Source: Macrotis lagotis
Taxonomy: Eukaryota; Chordata; Mammalia; Peramelemorphia; Peramelidae
Assembly: GCF_037893015.1 (NCBI RefSeq)
Contig: NC_133666.1
Span: 617,754,974-617,818,973, forward strand
DNA length: 64,000 nt
Direction: 5' to 3'
In this document: one piece after another, positions 23,986-36,984 of the stretch
Position numbering within the stretch: position 1 is the stretch's first letter
How the letters are laid out: each line of letters starts with the position of its first letter
Translations under genes and position numbers: made by a program
The notes under the pieces: generated by a model
What the model was told of the DNA's origin: nothing
What the model saw: the letters and a program-made list of their open reading frames with translations, nothing else
Database searches by the model: none

Positions 23986-25483
23986 TTGAGGAGAAGGATA
24001 TAAGTAGGGTTACTAACAGGAAAAGACATGTTCCATGGAAGAAATCAAGGTAGTGGTTGCCAACTGAAATCTGAAGTCAGCTTCTGGGGGGTAATAGATA
24101 TTCATCAATTGATTAGACCTGATCAAAGGGAGTGGGCAGAGGGAGACATAAAGAAGCAATTAAATAATTGTTAGATGGTTGATTGTTGTAAAGAGTAGAG
24201 AACCAGGAAAGTTATGGTATGGCTCTTAGTTATATCCTAAAAGAGGAAATACATATCAGTCTCAAATAGAGCAGATTAAGTCAAGGAATTAAGTCAACTT
24301 TGGTTGGCAGAAGGGTTTGGAAATTGAGCAATTTGTCAACAACTGTACTAAACATGTTAATTTGGAGATAGATTAATGGAAAACATTTTGATAAAGGTCA
24401 CTAGCCAGAAATAGAAGTAATATTATATAGGAATATATTTTGAATCATCGGAACAAGAGGAAGAAGATAGGAAACAGATGGAAAACCTGTAATCGTGCCA
24501 GGATACTGTAATATTGGTGGGTTTGAAGACCATTTCTGGAGTTATCCCTCTGCTTACAGCAGATGACAAATTATAAATCTCTAAGATGATTTTGTGTTTC
24601 AAAAGAGCAGGTAGATCCAAAAGTTTGGGCCTGATTCTGACCAATAAGTGGCAAAATAGAAATAATGGGAACATTGGGAAAACATGATCATTCCAGCATT
24701 TATGACAGATTATGAATTTATGACAGATAAAGAGAAAAAAGCCAGAGAATAGATGCACACTCTAGATTTTGAGGTAATTGAGTTTCAAATAATTTAGAGA
24801 TAGGGTAGATAAACATTCTAGAGAGGAAGTAAACCTACGAATGACGTAAAGAATGAAGTTTGACAACAAAAAATTACTCTAGTGAAAGAAGAAACATCTA
24901 ATGGGCATTCGTTGACTGCTTTATGTTTCAAAGTCATGTACAGAAATGGAAGCAATGGTAGATATTTTAGAACAAATACAAGAGAGACAATTTTAAGAGA
25001 AATGCTAGAAGTCCTGAACAACAAAAAGAAGGTACTTGAATAACAGAAATGACATAACTACATTTTATGCATTGAAATTCATTTGAGATTAAAAGTTTTA
25101 AAACAACTTTAATTGTATTGATATTGAATATTAAATTTACAACTAATCCTTTAAAAATGAATCTGATATCCCTATAGGTTGAATGAGAGTGAATCTTCAG
25201 CTTTGATGGAGAAAAAAAGTTATTTTGTGTCTGTTTTATCAAGACGTATGAACTAGGAAATACAAAACAAAAATTATTAACAGAATTAAAGCTCAAAATA
25301 ATTGAGTAGCTAACAATAGACCTGACCAAACTAGATTCAGGTTATTGAAAGGATTTACTCTGATTAATGGACAGGTGAGCAAACTAGACTATCTTTAAGA
25401 TGTTACAGTTTTTTTAAATGACCCCATAAAACCCAAAGACCATCTTTTTAACACCACTGATATTTTAATAATGTCATATAATT
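23986..25483. other. Non-coding stretch, nothing firmly recognised
   Basis: Reverse-strand open frames of 111, 68 and 120 codons between 24423 and 25329 lack motifs and exon signals. Text near 24060-24240 loosely resembles the unnamed old repeat. Confidence 0.35.
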
Positions 25484-25622
25484 GGGACAGCAGTGGATAG
25501 AGCACTGACCCTGGAGTCAGGACGTGAGTTCAAATGTGACCTCAGACACTTAATAATTGTCTAGCTATGTGACCTTGAGCAAGTCACTCTCAACCCCATT
25601 TCCTTGCAAATAAAAAACTTAA
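25484..25622 (+). repeat. Marsupial CORE-SINE (Mar1/WSINE1 type)
   Basis: GGGACAGCAGTGGATAGAGC, CCCTGGAGTCAGGACGTGAG, CTTGCAAATAAAAAAC tail. The segment AATGTCATATAATTG on both sides (25469 and 25627) is a clear target-site duplication. Confidence 0.9.
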
Positions 25623-26329
25623 AAATAATGTCATATAATTGTAAGTCATGAATTGTTTTTGAAGCATTAAAATCATAACACCTCTGAAGGAGCTGAGAGA
25701 AATTATTATGCTATTACATTAATAACTGATTATTTTTCTCCTATTTCCTCATTAAGACCCAGCTCTTTTTAAGCTCAGTCTCTGAAGGATTGATGAGATT
25801 AATCCTAACCTTCAAGGAACAAGTTTGTTAATCTGAATTTGGAGACCTAATTTTTGGTTAGAATGAACCCTTACCCTGGGGAAAGAGAGTTGAGGGAACC
25901 CAACTCATGAAGAAGAAAATGAAGCAGAGAGATGGCTTACCCCTCCCCAGATTGTTGGAGGTTGTTGAGGTCCATGATTAAGCCACATTCTCCATAGGAG
26001 GAGCTGAAGACTTAGCTTACTTCCACCTTAAATAACCACCAATCAAAGTTGGGAATTCCCTTTCAGGGGATATTTAAGGCATCTCCAGGACTTGCTTGGC
26101 CTCTTTAGTTACCAAGAGAAACCACTGGCCATCAATTTATTGATTTCTGGTTAGCCTACTTAATTATGAATTATTCAGAAAGTGATGGTTTACATGAAAA
26201 CAAAAGACATCAGTAATTTGTTTTTTGGTCTAGACTTGTAACTCTTATCAATGTAGGTATCTCCAGAAGCAGATTCTTTTAAAAATATATTCTTTGGGCC
26301 ATATTAGAATTATGACTTCATTGATGCAG

Positions 26330-26560
26330 TCTCTTGAGATATTGTTTATTTAATCACATCCAATTCTTTTTAACCCCATTTGGTGTTTTCATGGCAAAGA
26401 TATGGAGTAGTTTGCCATTTCCTTCTCCAACTCATTTGACAGATGAGGAACCTGAGGCAATGTTGAGGCACTTGCATGGGTCACATTTAAAGTGTCTGAA
26501 ATTGGATTTGAACTGAGATCTTCCTGACTCCATCCAGAGCTTTTCCTAACTGCCCCCATC
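26330..26560 (-). repeat. Long-form marsupial CORE-SINE, antisense
   Basis: Reversed layout: CACATCCAATTCTTTTTAACC, GGTGTTTTCATGGCAAAGAT, TTTGCCATTTCCTTCTCC, GATGAGGAACCTGAGGC, ending near TTTTCCTAACTGCC. Confidence 0.85.
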
Positions 26561-27209
26561 AGCATCTTTATAGTAGGCATAAAGAGTTGCCTAGGACTGA
26601 GAGAGACTCTGACCTACCCAGGGTCCCATTGCCCATAGACATCAGAGCCAGATCTTTCTATGTCCAAGGCCAGTTCTCTGCTATGTACCATAAGTCTCTC
26701 ATATCCCATTATCATATAGCAATCCCTGGCTTAAGTGCTAGAAGACAGTTTCAGATTCAGCTCCACTTCCAATTCAGACTAAAATTTTTTTTTATTAATC
26801 TAAAAACATTTAAACAGGAATAGGGTCATTAACTATATTGGCAAGAAAGATGTAATTTTTTTTTTATAAAGACCTCTTTAACCTCATCTTGTACTTGAAA
26901 AGTTGATTTTTTGGAACAAAAGAATAAAACTTTATCCCCATCACTTAGATTTGGTACAAGGTTCTTCCCCAGAGTGGACAGAACACTATCCACTGCAGGT
27001 GGCCCACAACACTATACTTTTGGACCAAATTGGATTAAAATTTAATTAGAAAATATTTAATAAAATAAAAACACAACTAAATATGTTAACATGTAGTTTT
27101 CCTTAGAATCCTTACTAACAGTTTAGTAATCCTGTTTCTATTTGAATTTTACAAATGTGCTAATTCACCAATCCAGTGACATTTCAGTAGAAACTTACCA
27201 AGCAAACAA

Positions 27210-27360
27210 TGAATCACTGAACCTTAGTGACTCAACTGCTTCTTATTTCCGATTATGTTATCCACCTCAGTGTCATCTATAAAATGGAGATAATAGCATC
27301 TGCCTCACAAGGTTGTAAGAACCAAACTTTAAAGTGATATATAAATGCTACTATTACGAA
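27210..27360 (+). repeat. MIR-type SINE fragment
   Basis: CAGTGTCATCTATAAAATGG, CCTCACAAGGTTGTAAGAAC and AAAGTGATATATAAATGC follow the 3' half of MIR. Confidence 0.65.
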
Positions 27361-27960
27361 AACATGCTATATAATTCTCTAATTTGACAATAGAAGCATT
27401 GAGAACAAGACAGAGGGAGCATTGCACCTCAATGTCAAATAAAGAGGGCTACTTGAATTCTATTCCTAAAAACTTCACCAGAGAGACATTTTTACCTACT
27501 CTCCCCCTAGCCTTTGTCCTATTATTTCAGAGAAACTATGTCAATCAGTCATCCTTGTACAGATCCTAATTGAAATTCTATGAGTAGATGACCAACTTCT
27601 GTAAGCACACATTGAGAAAGAAGAGCAAAGGACCCAAATGGTAGGAAATAAATGAGGCAATTGGGTGAAGTAGGTCCCTTTTGAATTTAATGAGGATTTG
27701 GAAATTAGATAATCTGATAAAGTTCTTTTAACTTACCAGGAAAATATCTGAAGCATGGGAGGGATGGAAGAGCAGCAAGGGATATAACTAGAACCCAGAG
27801 GAGGAAAGGTACATAGAGTACAGTCACAGTTCAGTGGTAGGACAAGGACAGGATCAGAATCTGGGAGTGACTTTCGGAGAATCTGCTTTACGAATTGTAT
27901 CTCAAAATCCCGTACATATTTCTTAATATTAAATTTGCAAGAATCTTAATCCTCCAGTGA
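27361..27960. other. Spacer before the second CpG-dense block
   Basis: Nothing recognised; short open frames only. Confidence 0.4.
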
Positions 27961-28019
27961 AACAAATATGGCCTGGGTAGAGCGACCAGATCTTCCATCA
28001 CTAGCAGCTTCAACTAAAA

Positions 28020-29220
28020 CGCTCTTTCACACCCTATTACGGTGTAGGAGGCAGGAAGGTGAGGCGTGTGCTCAGTCCTTGGCTCTGCCTCACCGGCCGC
28101 CCCTCACCCCACGTTCCCGGTGGCGCCGCCGCAGCTGTAGGTTCGGCATCTTGGATGGTGGTGAAGATGATGATGATGATGATGATACATCTCAATGCTC
28201 AGGGTTTCCACCCGGGGCTTTTCTTTAAGGCGCTGGATGTTCCGATCTGGGGAGAGTTGGCGCGTCCGGGCCGATAGAAAGAAGGGTTCCAATATCATCC
28301 AGAAGGAACGAGAACTAAAGTCCTCCACGCGCATGAGCTTCCAGTAGGAGAGACCGGTGCTGAGGCACCTTCACACCTGGCCCTTAGCGGGTGACCCATC
28401 ACACCCTACTTCTCTCCTTTCCCTGAGGCAAGCGTCACCCTTTCCCGTGGAGGAACCACAGAGCTCCGCGTCTCCTAGAGCTTCCAGGAAGTGTGCCTAC
28501 AGCGGAGGGGTAATAAACTTCCTGTCATGCGGGCCACGCTCGGCTTCCGGCCTGAGAGCGAGCTTCCGGTTAGACCCTCGCCCTCGAGGTTCACCCGGAA
28601 GACGTCATTTGAGGTGAGCGTGAAGGCCTAGTCATCCCGAGGACCAGGAAAGGAATGCTCTGCCGAGAGGGGAGGGAGGAGGAGCCTGGCTTGGCGCCCT
28701 GACCCCTGACCCCCGTTAGCTTCCGGGCCGAGCCCTAGTCAGGCCGCGTGCCTTCTAGCCAAGGTCACCAGTCACGTGAGGGATGATCGTGCTCGCCAGA
28801 CGATCCCATTAAGCCAAAACTACTTTATCAAGAATTCTTTTTTTTTCAGAGCGAGAAGGGAATCAATAACTTCTCACATTAATTGCCAACCTTTGACCCC
28901 GTGTGATGCGGACAAATCAGAACCTCTCCTGGGCCCAGGTAACCCTGCCCGGATCTAAAAACCGTCCAATGAGGCGGCTCCGGGAAGTGCTTCCGGGGTG
29001 GGACGGAAAAGGTTTTGTGGATGATTCTGTCAGCGGAGCAGCCAGGCTCTAGGCGGTGGAAGGCCCGAGCCAGGCGGAGTGGGCTAGAGACAGCACCCTC
29101 AGGATTCCAATAGATGTTTAATTTCAAGGGGCCAATTGGCCACCTGTACTGGTTGGGCCACCCGCCTTGGTGTGGACAGAGCTCAATGGCTATACTGGCG
29201 GCCGGCGGGGAACCGTAGCC
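28020..29220 (+). promoter_or_regulatory. Second CpG island with probable first exon; donor at 28614
   Basis: CpG-rich sequence runs from about 28020 to 28770 and again from 28950 to 29220. It has many ETS-type sites (AGGAAGTG near 28487, CTTCCGG at 28545, 28563, 28720 and 28990), a CRE-like GACGTCAT at 28601, and a CCAAT box at 28966. The exon candidate ends in CATTTGAG with donor GTGAGC at 28614. Similar first exons precede KRAB-ZNF genes, so this may be the old promoter of the dead copy at 46.4 kb, or a promoter for a gene in the other direction. An (ATG)n/(GAT)n run at 28162-28185 makes acidic open frames that I do not believe. Confidence 0.6.
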
Positions 29221-29336
29221 TTGACAATGAGAGGCAATAGCAACAGTGAGACAGGTTTGATTCATAGCAAGGCCTCTTGAGCAGAAGCTGTCCAGTCTTA
29301 GAAAATACCCGGGGCTGGTGAAAGCAATAAAGGTGA

Positions 29337-29485
29337 GGGCGGCTAGGTGGAGCAGTGGCAGAGCACCCGTCTTGGAGTCAGGAGGACCTGAGTTCAAATA
29401 TGTCCTCAGACACTTAATAATGACCTAGCTGTGTGGCCTTGGGCAAGCCGCTTTACCCCATTACCTTAAATAAATAACATTTTTT
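29337..29485 (+). repeat. Marsupial CORE-SINE (Mar1/WSINE1 type)
   Basis: GGGCGGCTAGGTGGAGCAG, CTTGGAGTCAGGAGGACC, CCTTGGGCAAGCCGC and an AAATAAATAAC tail. Confidence 0.9.
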
Positions 29486-31834
29486 TTTAAAAAAGAGAAA
29501 GGGCAGACTTAAAAAAATCTCACACTAAAAGTGACACTATTCAGAGAGCTGCACCCAAGGTAGAATCAAGCAAGAATATAGGAAGTTCTCTCCCCTTCTC
29601 CCTAACCCTCCTTTCTTTTAGCCCATTGGCTGGGTTCTCAGGGTACAATCTATTCACTGAAATTTACCCGAGCAACAGACCGAAAGGAAAGATGAAATGC
29701 TTTCATAATATGGTGAGGTAATTTAGGACCTTCATAAGTATCTCAACTAAAATGAAGTAATGTTTATGATCAGAATGTCCTCCCATTTTGCAAAAATAGT
29801 CTTATCATAAAGCAAGTAGCTCTGAGTCTCCTTTGCAATATAAGGTTTTCTTGACAAAAACATTTCTTAACCTTGAGAGGACTTCACCAGGAGCTTTCCC
29901 ACACACTATGATTTTATGATAAATGTATCAAAATTTGTGATAGAAGCTCTATTGAAGGAGAAAGTTGGTTCTGAAAAGGGGGATAAATCAAGTAGGGAGG
30001 GAAGGCATTTCTAGTATAATGAACAACAAAAGCAGACAATGGAAAACATAAAGCATGCTCTTGCATTGGTAGAAAGTCTGTTTTAGCTGAAGCCCAGTTT
30101 GTGTGGAAGGAAGTAGAGTGAAGTAAGCTAAAACTTCTGAAATCCCTCAATGCCATACTGAGAGGCATTAGGAAAACATTGTTTTTAGTAGTGATTTTAT
30201 CAAATCGATGCACAAGGAAAAGAAATCTGGAAACAGGATGAAGAATAATTACAGAATGGAAAGTAAGAATAGAGCCAAGAAGATGAGTTAGGAGTTTATT
30301 TCAAGAGACTGGAAAGTAATGAAGGCCTATGCTAGGATGATATATACTAGGTGGTAGGAATGGTGGTCAGCAGGGTGTGGAAGAGGGAAAGGTGGATGTC
30401 AAATCCACAGAACTTTAGCCAATTGGATTTGAGAGGTGAGATGATCACATTTTCTGGGAACAGCATCAAAGATACAATGCCAAACACCTGATTTCACATG
30501 TATTTTAATAGTTGGTACAATAATGGGAATGCTGAGGATAGTTTCCCTATATTTCAATAATGTGCTTGATAAAATCCCCAAACTATCTTTATGGACGTGG
30601 TAGATTGTAGACTAAATAATACATTTAAGTGAATTCTGTCATTTGCATTCTGTCCTTTGATACCTCATTTATTGGAATATGGTATTCCAACTTTTCTATT
30701 TTTCTGAGAAACCAGTCATTCAGATTGTCTCAGCTCTATCTTGCTTTGCTTTGCTTCCAGTTTTGCTATTTTTAAAATTTTGCTCTGGTGTTTGTTCTTC
30801 TTATCATGTTTTGTATTAATTGAGTCACTTTGCTCATTAGAGAATTCACAGTTGCATTGAGATTTTTCATGATCCTGTCTGCTTTGTCAACTCTTAAGTT
30901 TGTGATCTTAAATTCTTATTTTAGGGGGTTTATTTCCAGTCTTACAGGTTATCCTTCCCCTTTATCCACTGTGATTCTAAGCCATTCTGGATGTTTTTAT
31001 GGCATGTCTAGTCTATCATATGGAAGTTTTAAAGTCTTGTTCTTTCCTTCTTACTTTTTTTATCTGTAGTATTGCATAGCAACCTTTTTTTTTCTTATTT
31101 AATTACTGCTATCTTTTAAAAAAAAAATTTCATCAGGGCTTTTCCTGTAAGGGTTTATTTATTTTTCCTTGATTTTAAGAATTATTTTACTTATTATATC
31201 TGACATCATTTAGAGGTAATGCAGGAGAACTAGGTTAATATTTTCCTAACTTTATTTTTTCAAAAGTTCTCAAATTTCTGGCAAATGGAAGTATAACTCA
31301 TAAACTCTCTGAAAAGCAAAGAAAGGAGTTGGCAGAGTTCGTTTTGTGCTAGAGGAAATAAAAAATAATATTTAATGGGATACTTGATCATCTCATCTTA
31401 CATTGTTCATATTGCAAAAAAAAAGCTCAGATAAAATTATTGAAGTTTTATAAACCAAAAGCTTTTGCAAAAGATGAAAGAGTCAAAGAAATTCTACAAA
31501 GATCTTGACTAAGGAAGACTAAGGACCTCCAAACTAAATAAAGTATGCTGAAATATTTATATTCTCTGACTTCACTAAAAAAGATAAGCATGGGAGATAA
31601 TGATCAAATGTATGCTAAAAATATAATTTAAGAATCAAGAGAGCAAAGATTACTTGGAAACCTTATCTTTATTTCAATATTTTTGTTCCAAAAGAGATTC
31701 AGAAGGTTAGTAGAGTTAACAAGAGCTAAAAAAAAATGGAAAAATAAAATTGTCTCCATTTTTACAACGAATGGCAGATCACTCATATATGCATCAGCAG
31801 AAACATCTATTTTTGTGCAGTCAACTCAGTGACT
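29486..31834. other. Long non-coding stretch; possible LINE scraps
   Basis: Near 30230-30420 the text loosely follows the unnamed old repeat. Near 31440-31480, TAAACCAAAAGCTTTTGCAA resembles L1 ORF2 C-terminal DNA (compare 6060). The rest is not recognised. Confidence 0.35.
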
Positions 31835-31837
31835 AGA

Positions 31838-32028
31838 CCAAAGGTTCTTAAGCTTTTCTGTACTATCAACCCCTTTGTCAGTAAACTGTGAACTCTTCTA
31901 AGAATAATGTGTTTAAATGCATAAAGAATACATAAGAATATAAAGGAAACCAAATTTATTGAATTATAATTATGACACATTTTTTTTAAAAAAACTTCAT
32001 GGATGCCAATTTAAAGACACCTGACTAG
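31838..32028. mobile_element. hAT-like non-autonomous DNA transposon relic
   Basis: It opens with AAAGGTTCTTAAGCTTTT and keeps TAATGTGTTTAAATGCATAA and ACAAAGGAAACC-like blocks (TATAAAGGAAACCAAATTTA). It closes after CATGGATGCCAATTTAAAGAC. Mammalian elements of this style begin with GGTTCTTAACC and end with its complement. The right end here is decayed. Confidence 0.45.
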
Positions 32029-32837
32029 GTGAAAAATAGATCAAAAGTTTAAAGTATCAAGTACAAAGAGAAATTTAAGATGAGAATACATTGCAGATAT
32101 TTTCAATAGACCCCAACTTCAAATGACCCATTGAATTAAAAAAAATGCAACCAAAAAAAAGGAACATATATTCACCAGGATTATTGTAAATACAAAAATT
32201 TAATTATGTAAAAGTCTCCACAATGAGAAGACCAAGCCTGAAAATTGGAAATTAGATAAGCAAATGTTTGTTCTCCTTGCCTACAGATTTTATGTGCAAG
32301 GATATTGTTTTTTGATATATAATATTGATAATATATATATAGTTTTTTATAATACTGCTTTTTTAAATATACATGCTTGTACCCATACAAACACATGTAC
32401 AATATTATGAAGAAGAATTATGAAACTTTATAAATAAGATAATATCATAAAACATCAAAAGGAAATAGAAACAAAAAAAAAAGGCTATGGAAAAATTGGT
32501 TCCAAGACGCAGATGAACAACATCATCTCAATAGAATTCAAGGTGAAATTAGTATGAGAACAATTACTCATAAGATGAAACAAATTTGTCAACATTTTTG
32601 TAATGATTTTTTTAAAAACATTGATGATCGAGGAAGTAACACATTTGAATTTCTACAATTCAGTCTACATTGTGCTCCTAGGAAAAAAAATGGCACTTGC
32701 AAAGATAGTCAGAAAGAATTACTATACTGGACCAAATGCACACTAAGATCTGTATTGAAGGTGACACTACTGAAAAACTTAGTGGATTTTTTTTTTTACT
32801 GAAATATCATCTTCAGATGTTAACTGAAATTTAGCAA
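32029..32837. other. Non-coding stretch, not recognised
   Basis: An 82-codon open frame (32554-32802) has no motif I can name. Confidence 0.35.
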
Positions 32838-34035
32838 TCAGAGCCACAGAATTCCACAATTAGAAGAGATTTCTGTGACTAGTCAAACTCATGCCTGGGG
32901 GAAAGAAAACAAGACAATCCCTTTTTAGACTCATGACTGGTCCCCCAGTGTTTATTTGAAGAACTTTTAGTTGGAACTCATTACTTTTTGAGACAGCCCT
33001 TTTCATTTTTAGCTAACTCCAGTGGTTATGAAGATTCTTCAACAGTCAGAATTTCCTTTTCTGCAAATCCTGCTCATTGACCTGGTTCTGCTTTCTGGAC
33101 ACAAGAAGAACAAGTTTAATCCTTTTTCATTGTGATATCTCTTCAAAGACTTGAAGACATCTGTTATATCCTCCTCAATAGTTATTTTCTTAGCCATGCT
33201 TAATATCTCTATTTCCTTCATTCTTGACTATGGCATGAAATAAAATGCTTCACCATCCTGAAAAATTCTCAGATTATAATTGTTCTTCTTAAATGTGGTA
33301 TCTAGGACTAAATACAGTTCATATGTCTGATCAGGGAAGGGTAGAGAAGCACTACTAATTGTATATTATACTGTTATCTCTTATTGAATTTGTAAGGTAT
33401 TAAATTCCTTGCATCATAGGATTAAAATTTGGAGCTCGAAAGGACATTAGGCAATCTTTTTATTATTATAGGTAAAGAAATTGAGGTACAAAAAGGTTAA
33501 ATGATTTGTCTCAGATCACATAGATAACACTAGCATTCAAAGTTCTTTTTACTACAAATTTAGTACTCCTTCTGTTGCACTATAGTCTTTCCATTGTAAC
33601 CTCAATATCTTTTGTAGATCAAAAAATGTCTTGCTATGTACTTGTGAAGCAGATTAAAACAAACAAAAAATTAAACTTAAGTAGACTTTACATTTTTCCC
33701 CATAAAAATTATACCTTGATTGATCCTTTTGTCCATTGTGTTAGCTCTCCCTCTAATCTTGTATAGTCTACAAATTTAATAAGCCTATCATTTATTCCTT
33801 TATCTATATAAAAAAGGGTTATGCAGCACAAGAACAAGCAGAGATCCCCAAGGAATTCCATTGGAGACTTTCTTACTTAAAATAAACCCATTAGTGACTA
33901 TGCTTTGGAACTTTCCAGTTCTAAATCTACCTAATCATTCTGTCATCTAGCCAGCTCTCACCATTTTTCCACGAGAATATCAAGAGAAACTTTTTCAAAC
34001 ATTTTAAAAACAATTATCAAATATTACCAAAAATG
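32838..34035 (-). mobile_element. CR1/L3-type LINE, antisense, with a MIR inserted
   Basis: Reading the minus strand, the 5' part encodes K-M-F-E-K-V-S-L-D-I-L-V-E-K, which corresponds to the CR1/L3 reverse-transcriptase block KAFD.VSHDILV.KM. On the plus strand the well-known reversed blocks appear in order: CTTCACCATCCTGAAAAATTC (33249), AAATGTGGTATCTAGGACTA (33291), CTGATCAGGGAAGGGTAGAG (33328), CAAATTTAATAAGCC (33771), AAGCAGAGATCCCCAAGGAA (33837) and CACGAGAATATCAAGAGAAA (33970). An antisense MIR at about 33415-33582 separates the two halves. Old and inactive. Confidence 0.85.
33415..33582 (-). repeat. MIR-type SINE, antisense
   Basis: TATAGGTAAAGAAATTGAGG, CTCAGATCACATAGATAAC and GCATTCAAAGTTCTTTTTAC follow the reversed MIR core. 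It lies within the CR1/L3 LINE. Confidence 0.7.
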
Positions 34036-34074
34036 TAGATAGACAATTTCTGCAGAATTTCTCAGTAAGCAAGA

Positions 34075-34495
34075 TGAGCAGGACCAGAAAAACATTGTGT
34101 ACCCTAACAGCAACATGGGGGTGATGATCAGCCTTGATGGACTTGCTCATTCCATCAGTGTAACAATCAAGGACAATTTGGGGCTATCTGCAATGGAGAA
34201 TACCATCTGTATCTAGAGAGAAAGAATTGTGGAGTTTGAACAAAGACCAAGGACTATTACCTTTAATTTAGAAAAAGAAACTGGTATCTTACTATGTAAT
34301 CTTGCTATCTCTTATACTTTTTTTATTCCTTAAGGATATGATTTCTCTCTCATCACATTCAATTTGGATCAGTGTTTACCATGGAAACAATGTAAAGACT
34401 GGCAAATTGCCTTCTGGGGGTGGGGGTGGGGGGAGGGAAGCAAGATTAGGGGAGAAATTGTAAAACTCAAAATAAATAAAATCTTTAAAAGAAAA
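34075..34495 (+). mobile_element. L1 3'-end insertion
   Basis: Closely matches the terminal 400 bp of the L1 at 6.78-7.19 kb (GATGAGCAGGACCAGAAAAA, CCTAACAGCAACATGGGGGT, TAACAATCAAGGACAATTTG, and a TGGGGGTGGGG tract). It ends in AATAAATAAAATC plus an A-rich tail. Heavily 5'-truncated. Confidence 0.92.
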
Positions 34496-34689
34496 ATAAT
34501 TTCTCAGTAAGTTTGTTAAAAAAAAAGAAAAATGTTAGCATAGCATATCATATTTTTGATAAAGGTATGTTAGTTTTTTTGTCATTCCTTTTTCTAGCTA
34601 GTTACAAATTATGCCTTTAATAAGACATTCTAGATTTTTATTAGAAATAAAGGATCGTTGACTGTATTCTTTTATCTTTTTGGAAAATT

Positions 34690-35530
34690 AGGCTTTCCCT
34701 ATGGTAAAGGGGTCAAAGAAAGAAACAAACGGTTCTCAAAAGAAGAATTGCAATCATTAATAACCTTATCACATATTCCCAAATCACTGTTAAGAAAATT
34801 CAAATGTAAATAATTCCAGGGTTTTTCCTCATGCCTATCAAATTGGCAAACATAAGAGAAGATGGAAATAGTTAACATTAAGGGGACTTGGAGAAGATAG
34901 GCACAGTCATATATAGCCAGAGGTGCTGAAGAATTGGTTCAGTCATTCTGAATAGCAATTTGAAATTACACTAAAAAGTAACAATTCTCTTAGAACTATG
35001 TGTATCAGTGCTAGGTATATATCCCAAGGAGGTCAAAGACAGAAAGAAAAGATATACAAAACCTCACAGCAATTTTTGTGATAGCAAAGAACTGGAGAAA
35101 AAATAAATATTCATCAATTGGAGAAACAATTGTACCAGTGCAGTATAAGAAGTGGTAAAAGATGAAGAATACATAGGAGCAATGAAAAGACAAACCAATG
35201 CAAAATAAAATAAAAGAAGCATAGAAATTATATTCACAATGACTAGATGTAAATAAAAGAACAAAGGGCAAAAGAATGCTGTAAAATTATGTTCTTATTT
35301 GACACTAAAAAAAAAAAAGCATGCACTTTCCTGCCTTCACTGGAGAGATGAAGGACTATGAGCATAGAATGTTTCATATGTTGTAAGATGGAATTTATGT
35401 AGTTGATAAAATTCAAATGATTTTGCTGAATGCCCTCCTTTTAAATTTTTATTACAAGGGATAGTTTTCTGGGTAGAGAGAAGAAGGACTACTTTCTGAA
35501 ATAAAGATGATGCAAAAACAAAAGGCATAA
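34690..35530 (+). mobile_element. Second, older L1 3'-end fragment
   Basis: The order is CTCAAAAGAAGAATTGCAATC, CATGCCTATCAAATTGGC, GAATTGGTTCAGTCATTCTG, TATATATCCCAAGGAGGTCA and AATATTCATCAATTGGAG. It parallels the L1 3' region at 6.18-6.7 kb but is more diverged than the copy just upstream. Confidence 0.8.
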
Positions 35531-35827
35531 ACAAAAATGAAAGTTAAAATAAATCAGGACAGTATTTGGCCTTCTACAGTCTTAAAGTATCTTTCTTCAT
35601 TAATCTTTCAAGATGCTGAACCCCTGTCACTGAATCATATTTTCTACTTTCATTCCCTGAGAAACCAAACCAGTTGATTTTATTTTATCAGGGACTCCTA
35701 GGTACAATTTTATTATCTTCTTACTGACTTGTAGAAGTGGGGAGAAGATTCAACCCCCCCAAGCCCCCCCAAATCATGACTACTACCACAAAAAGGCAAT
35801 TCAAAGGAAATGAATGTTTGCTGACTG

Positions 35828-36048
35828 AGGAGCAGCTAGGTGCCTCAGTGATTAGAATAGCAGCCCTGTATTCAGAAGGACCTGAGTTCAAATACTACCT
35901 GAAACATTTACTAGCTTTGTGACCCTGAGCAAGTCACTTAACCCTGTTTACCTCAGTTTCCTCATCTGAAAAAGTAAATCGAAAACAATTCCAGTATCTC
36001 AGCCAAGAAAATCCCAAATTTCTCTTCAAGAGTTTGATATGACTAATT
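35828..36048 (+). repeat. Long-form marsupial CORE-SINE
   Basis: GGAGCAGCTAGGTGCCTCAG, GACCCTGAGCAAGTCACTT, CCTCAGTTTCCTCATCTG, CAGTATCTCAGCCAAGAAAA and a decayed tail. Confidence 0.85.
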
Positions 36049-36558
36049 AAGAAAAAAAGTTTAGTTAATGAGATTTGTCTGCATGCAAATTAAGGATATA
36101 CTGGTTGGGAAAAAAAAGGAAAAAAGGAAACAGGTAAGCTTTCAGAAATGATTAATATAGATGATTAGTTATATAGTTGACTGAAAAGTATGCAGACATA
36201 AGACCTTGCTGTGTTTATCGTTTATGTATTATAAAAAATAAAATTGCTTCTTTACATCAAAATATAGTCTTAAGCACTCCTCCAAAAGAGTCTCTCAAGT
36301 ATATATAGTATTTGGTAAATATAAGTCAGAAATAAACCTTTGTAAATACTAGCATCAAACTCTGAGATACATTATTCACCAAAAGTGTTCACAACTCTCA
36401 TGAAAGATACCTTGTATTATGTCCAATTGAAAGAGGGATTTCCTCTATATGATGAAGTCTTCTAGATGCCTTTGTTATTCAAATGACAAACTGATTGCAG
36501 TAAGCATCAGAAATAGCACAGGGGCTTCTCAGTGAGATAATGATCAAAAGAGACTTAC

Positions 36559-36561
<3 letters not shown>

Positions 36562-36607
<46 letters not shown>

Positions 36608-36608
36608 G
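36562..36608. repeat. (TG)n followed by (TA)n microsatellite
   Basis: About 36 bases of TG then a short TA run. Confidence 0.95.
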
Positions 36609-36984
36609 AATGAAGTATGCTCTCTAATCCTTCTTCCTGACCATAGAGAACATGAATATTTGTACAACTCATAGAGTCTGTCATTCTGCTATGATGATAT
36701 AGGAAAAGAAATAGTATTCCCATCCAAAGAGTCTAATAATATATACAGGAAAAATCAAATGGAGTAAAAATATCTGTTTTCTGAATTCTGATAAGTAATT
36801 GGATGATTTGTCCATTGAGTTAGAATATCAGCATGTATATCTGCAGTGCCTATTAGGCACTGCAGCTGAAAGATGACTAGGATGCAGAACTGAATAGGAT
36901 GACTGCATTGCACAAGTAAACACCACAGAATATATCATGATCCCAAACGAATCCCAGGTATAAAGACCCATCTCTTTAAAAAAA

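Noticed and set aside
27968-28334. Open frames with Asp or His runs in the second CpG island
   Set aside because: The runs come from a short (GAT)n repeat; no conserved motif and no splice frame.
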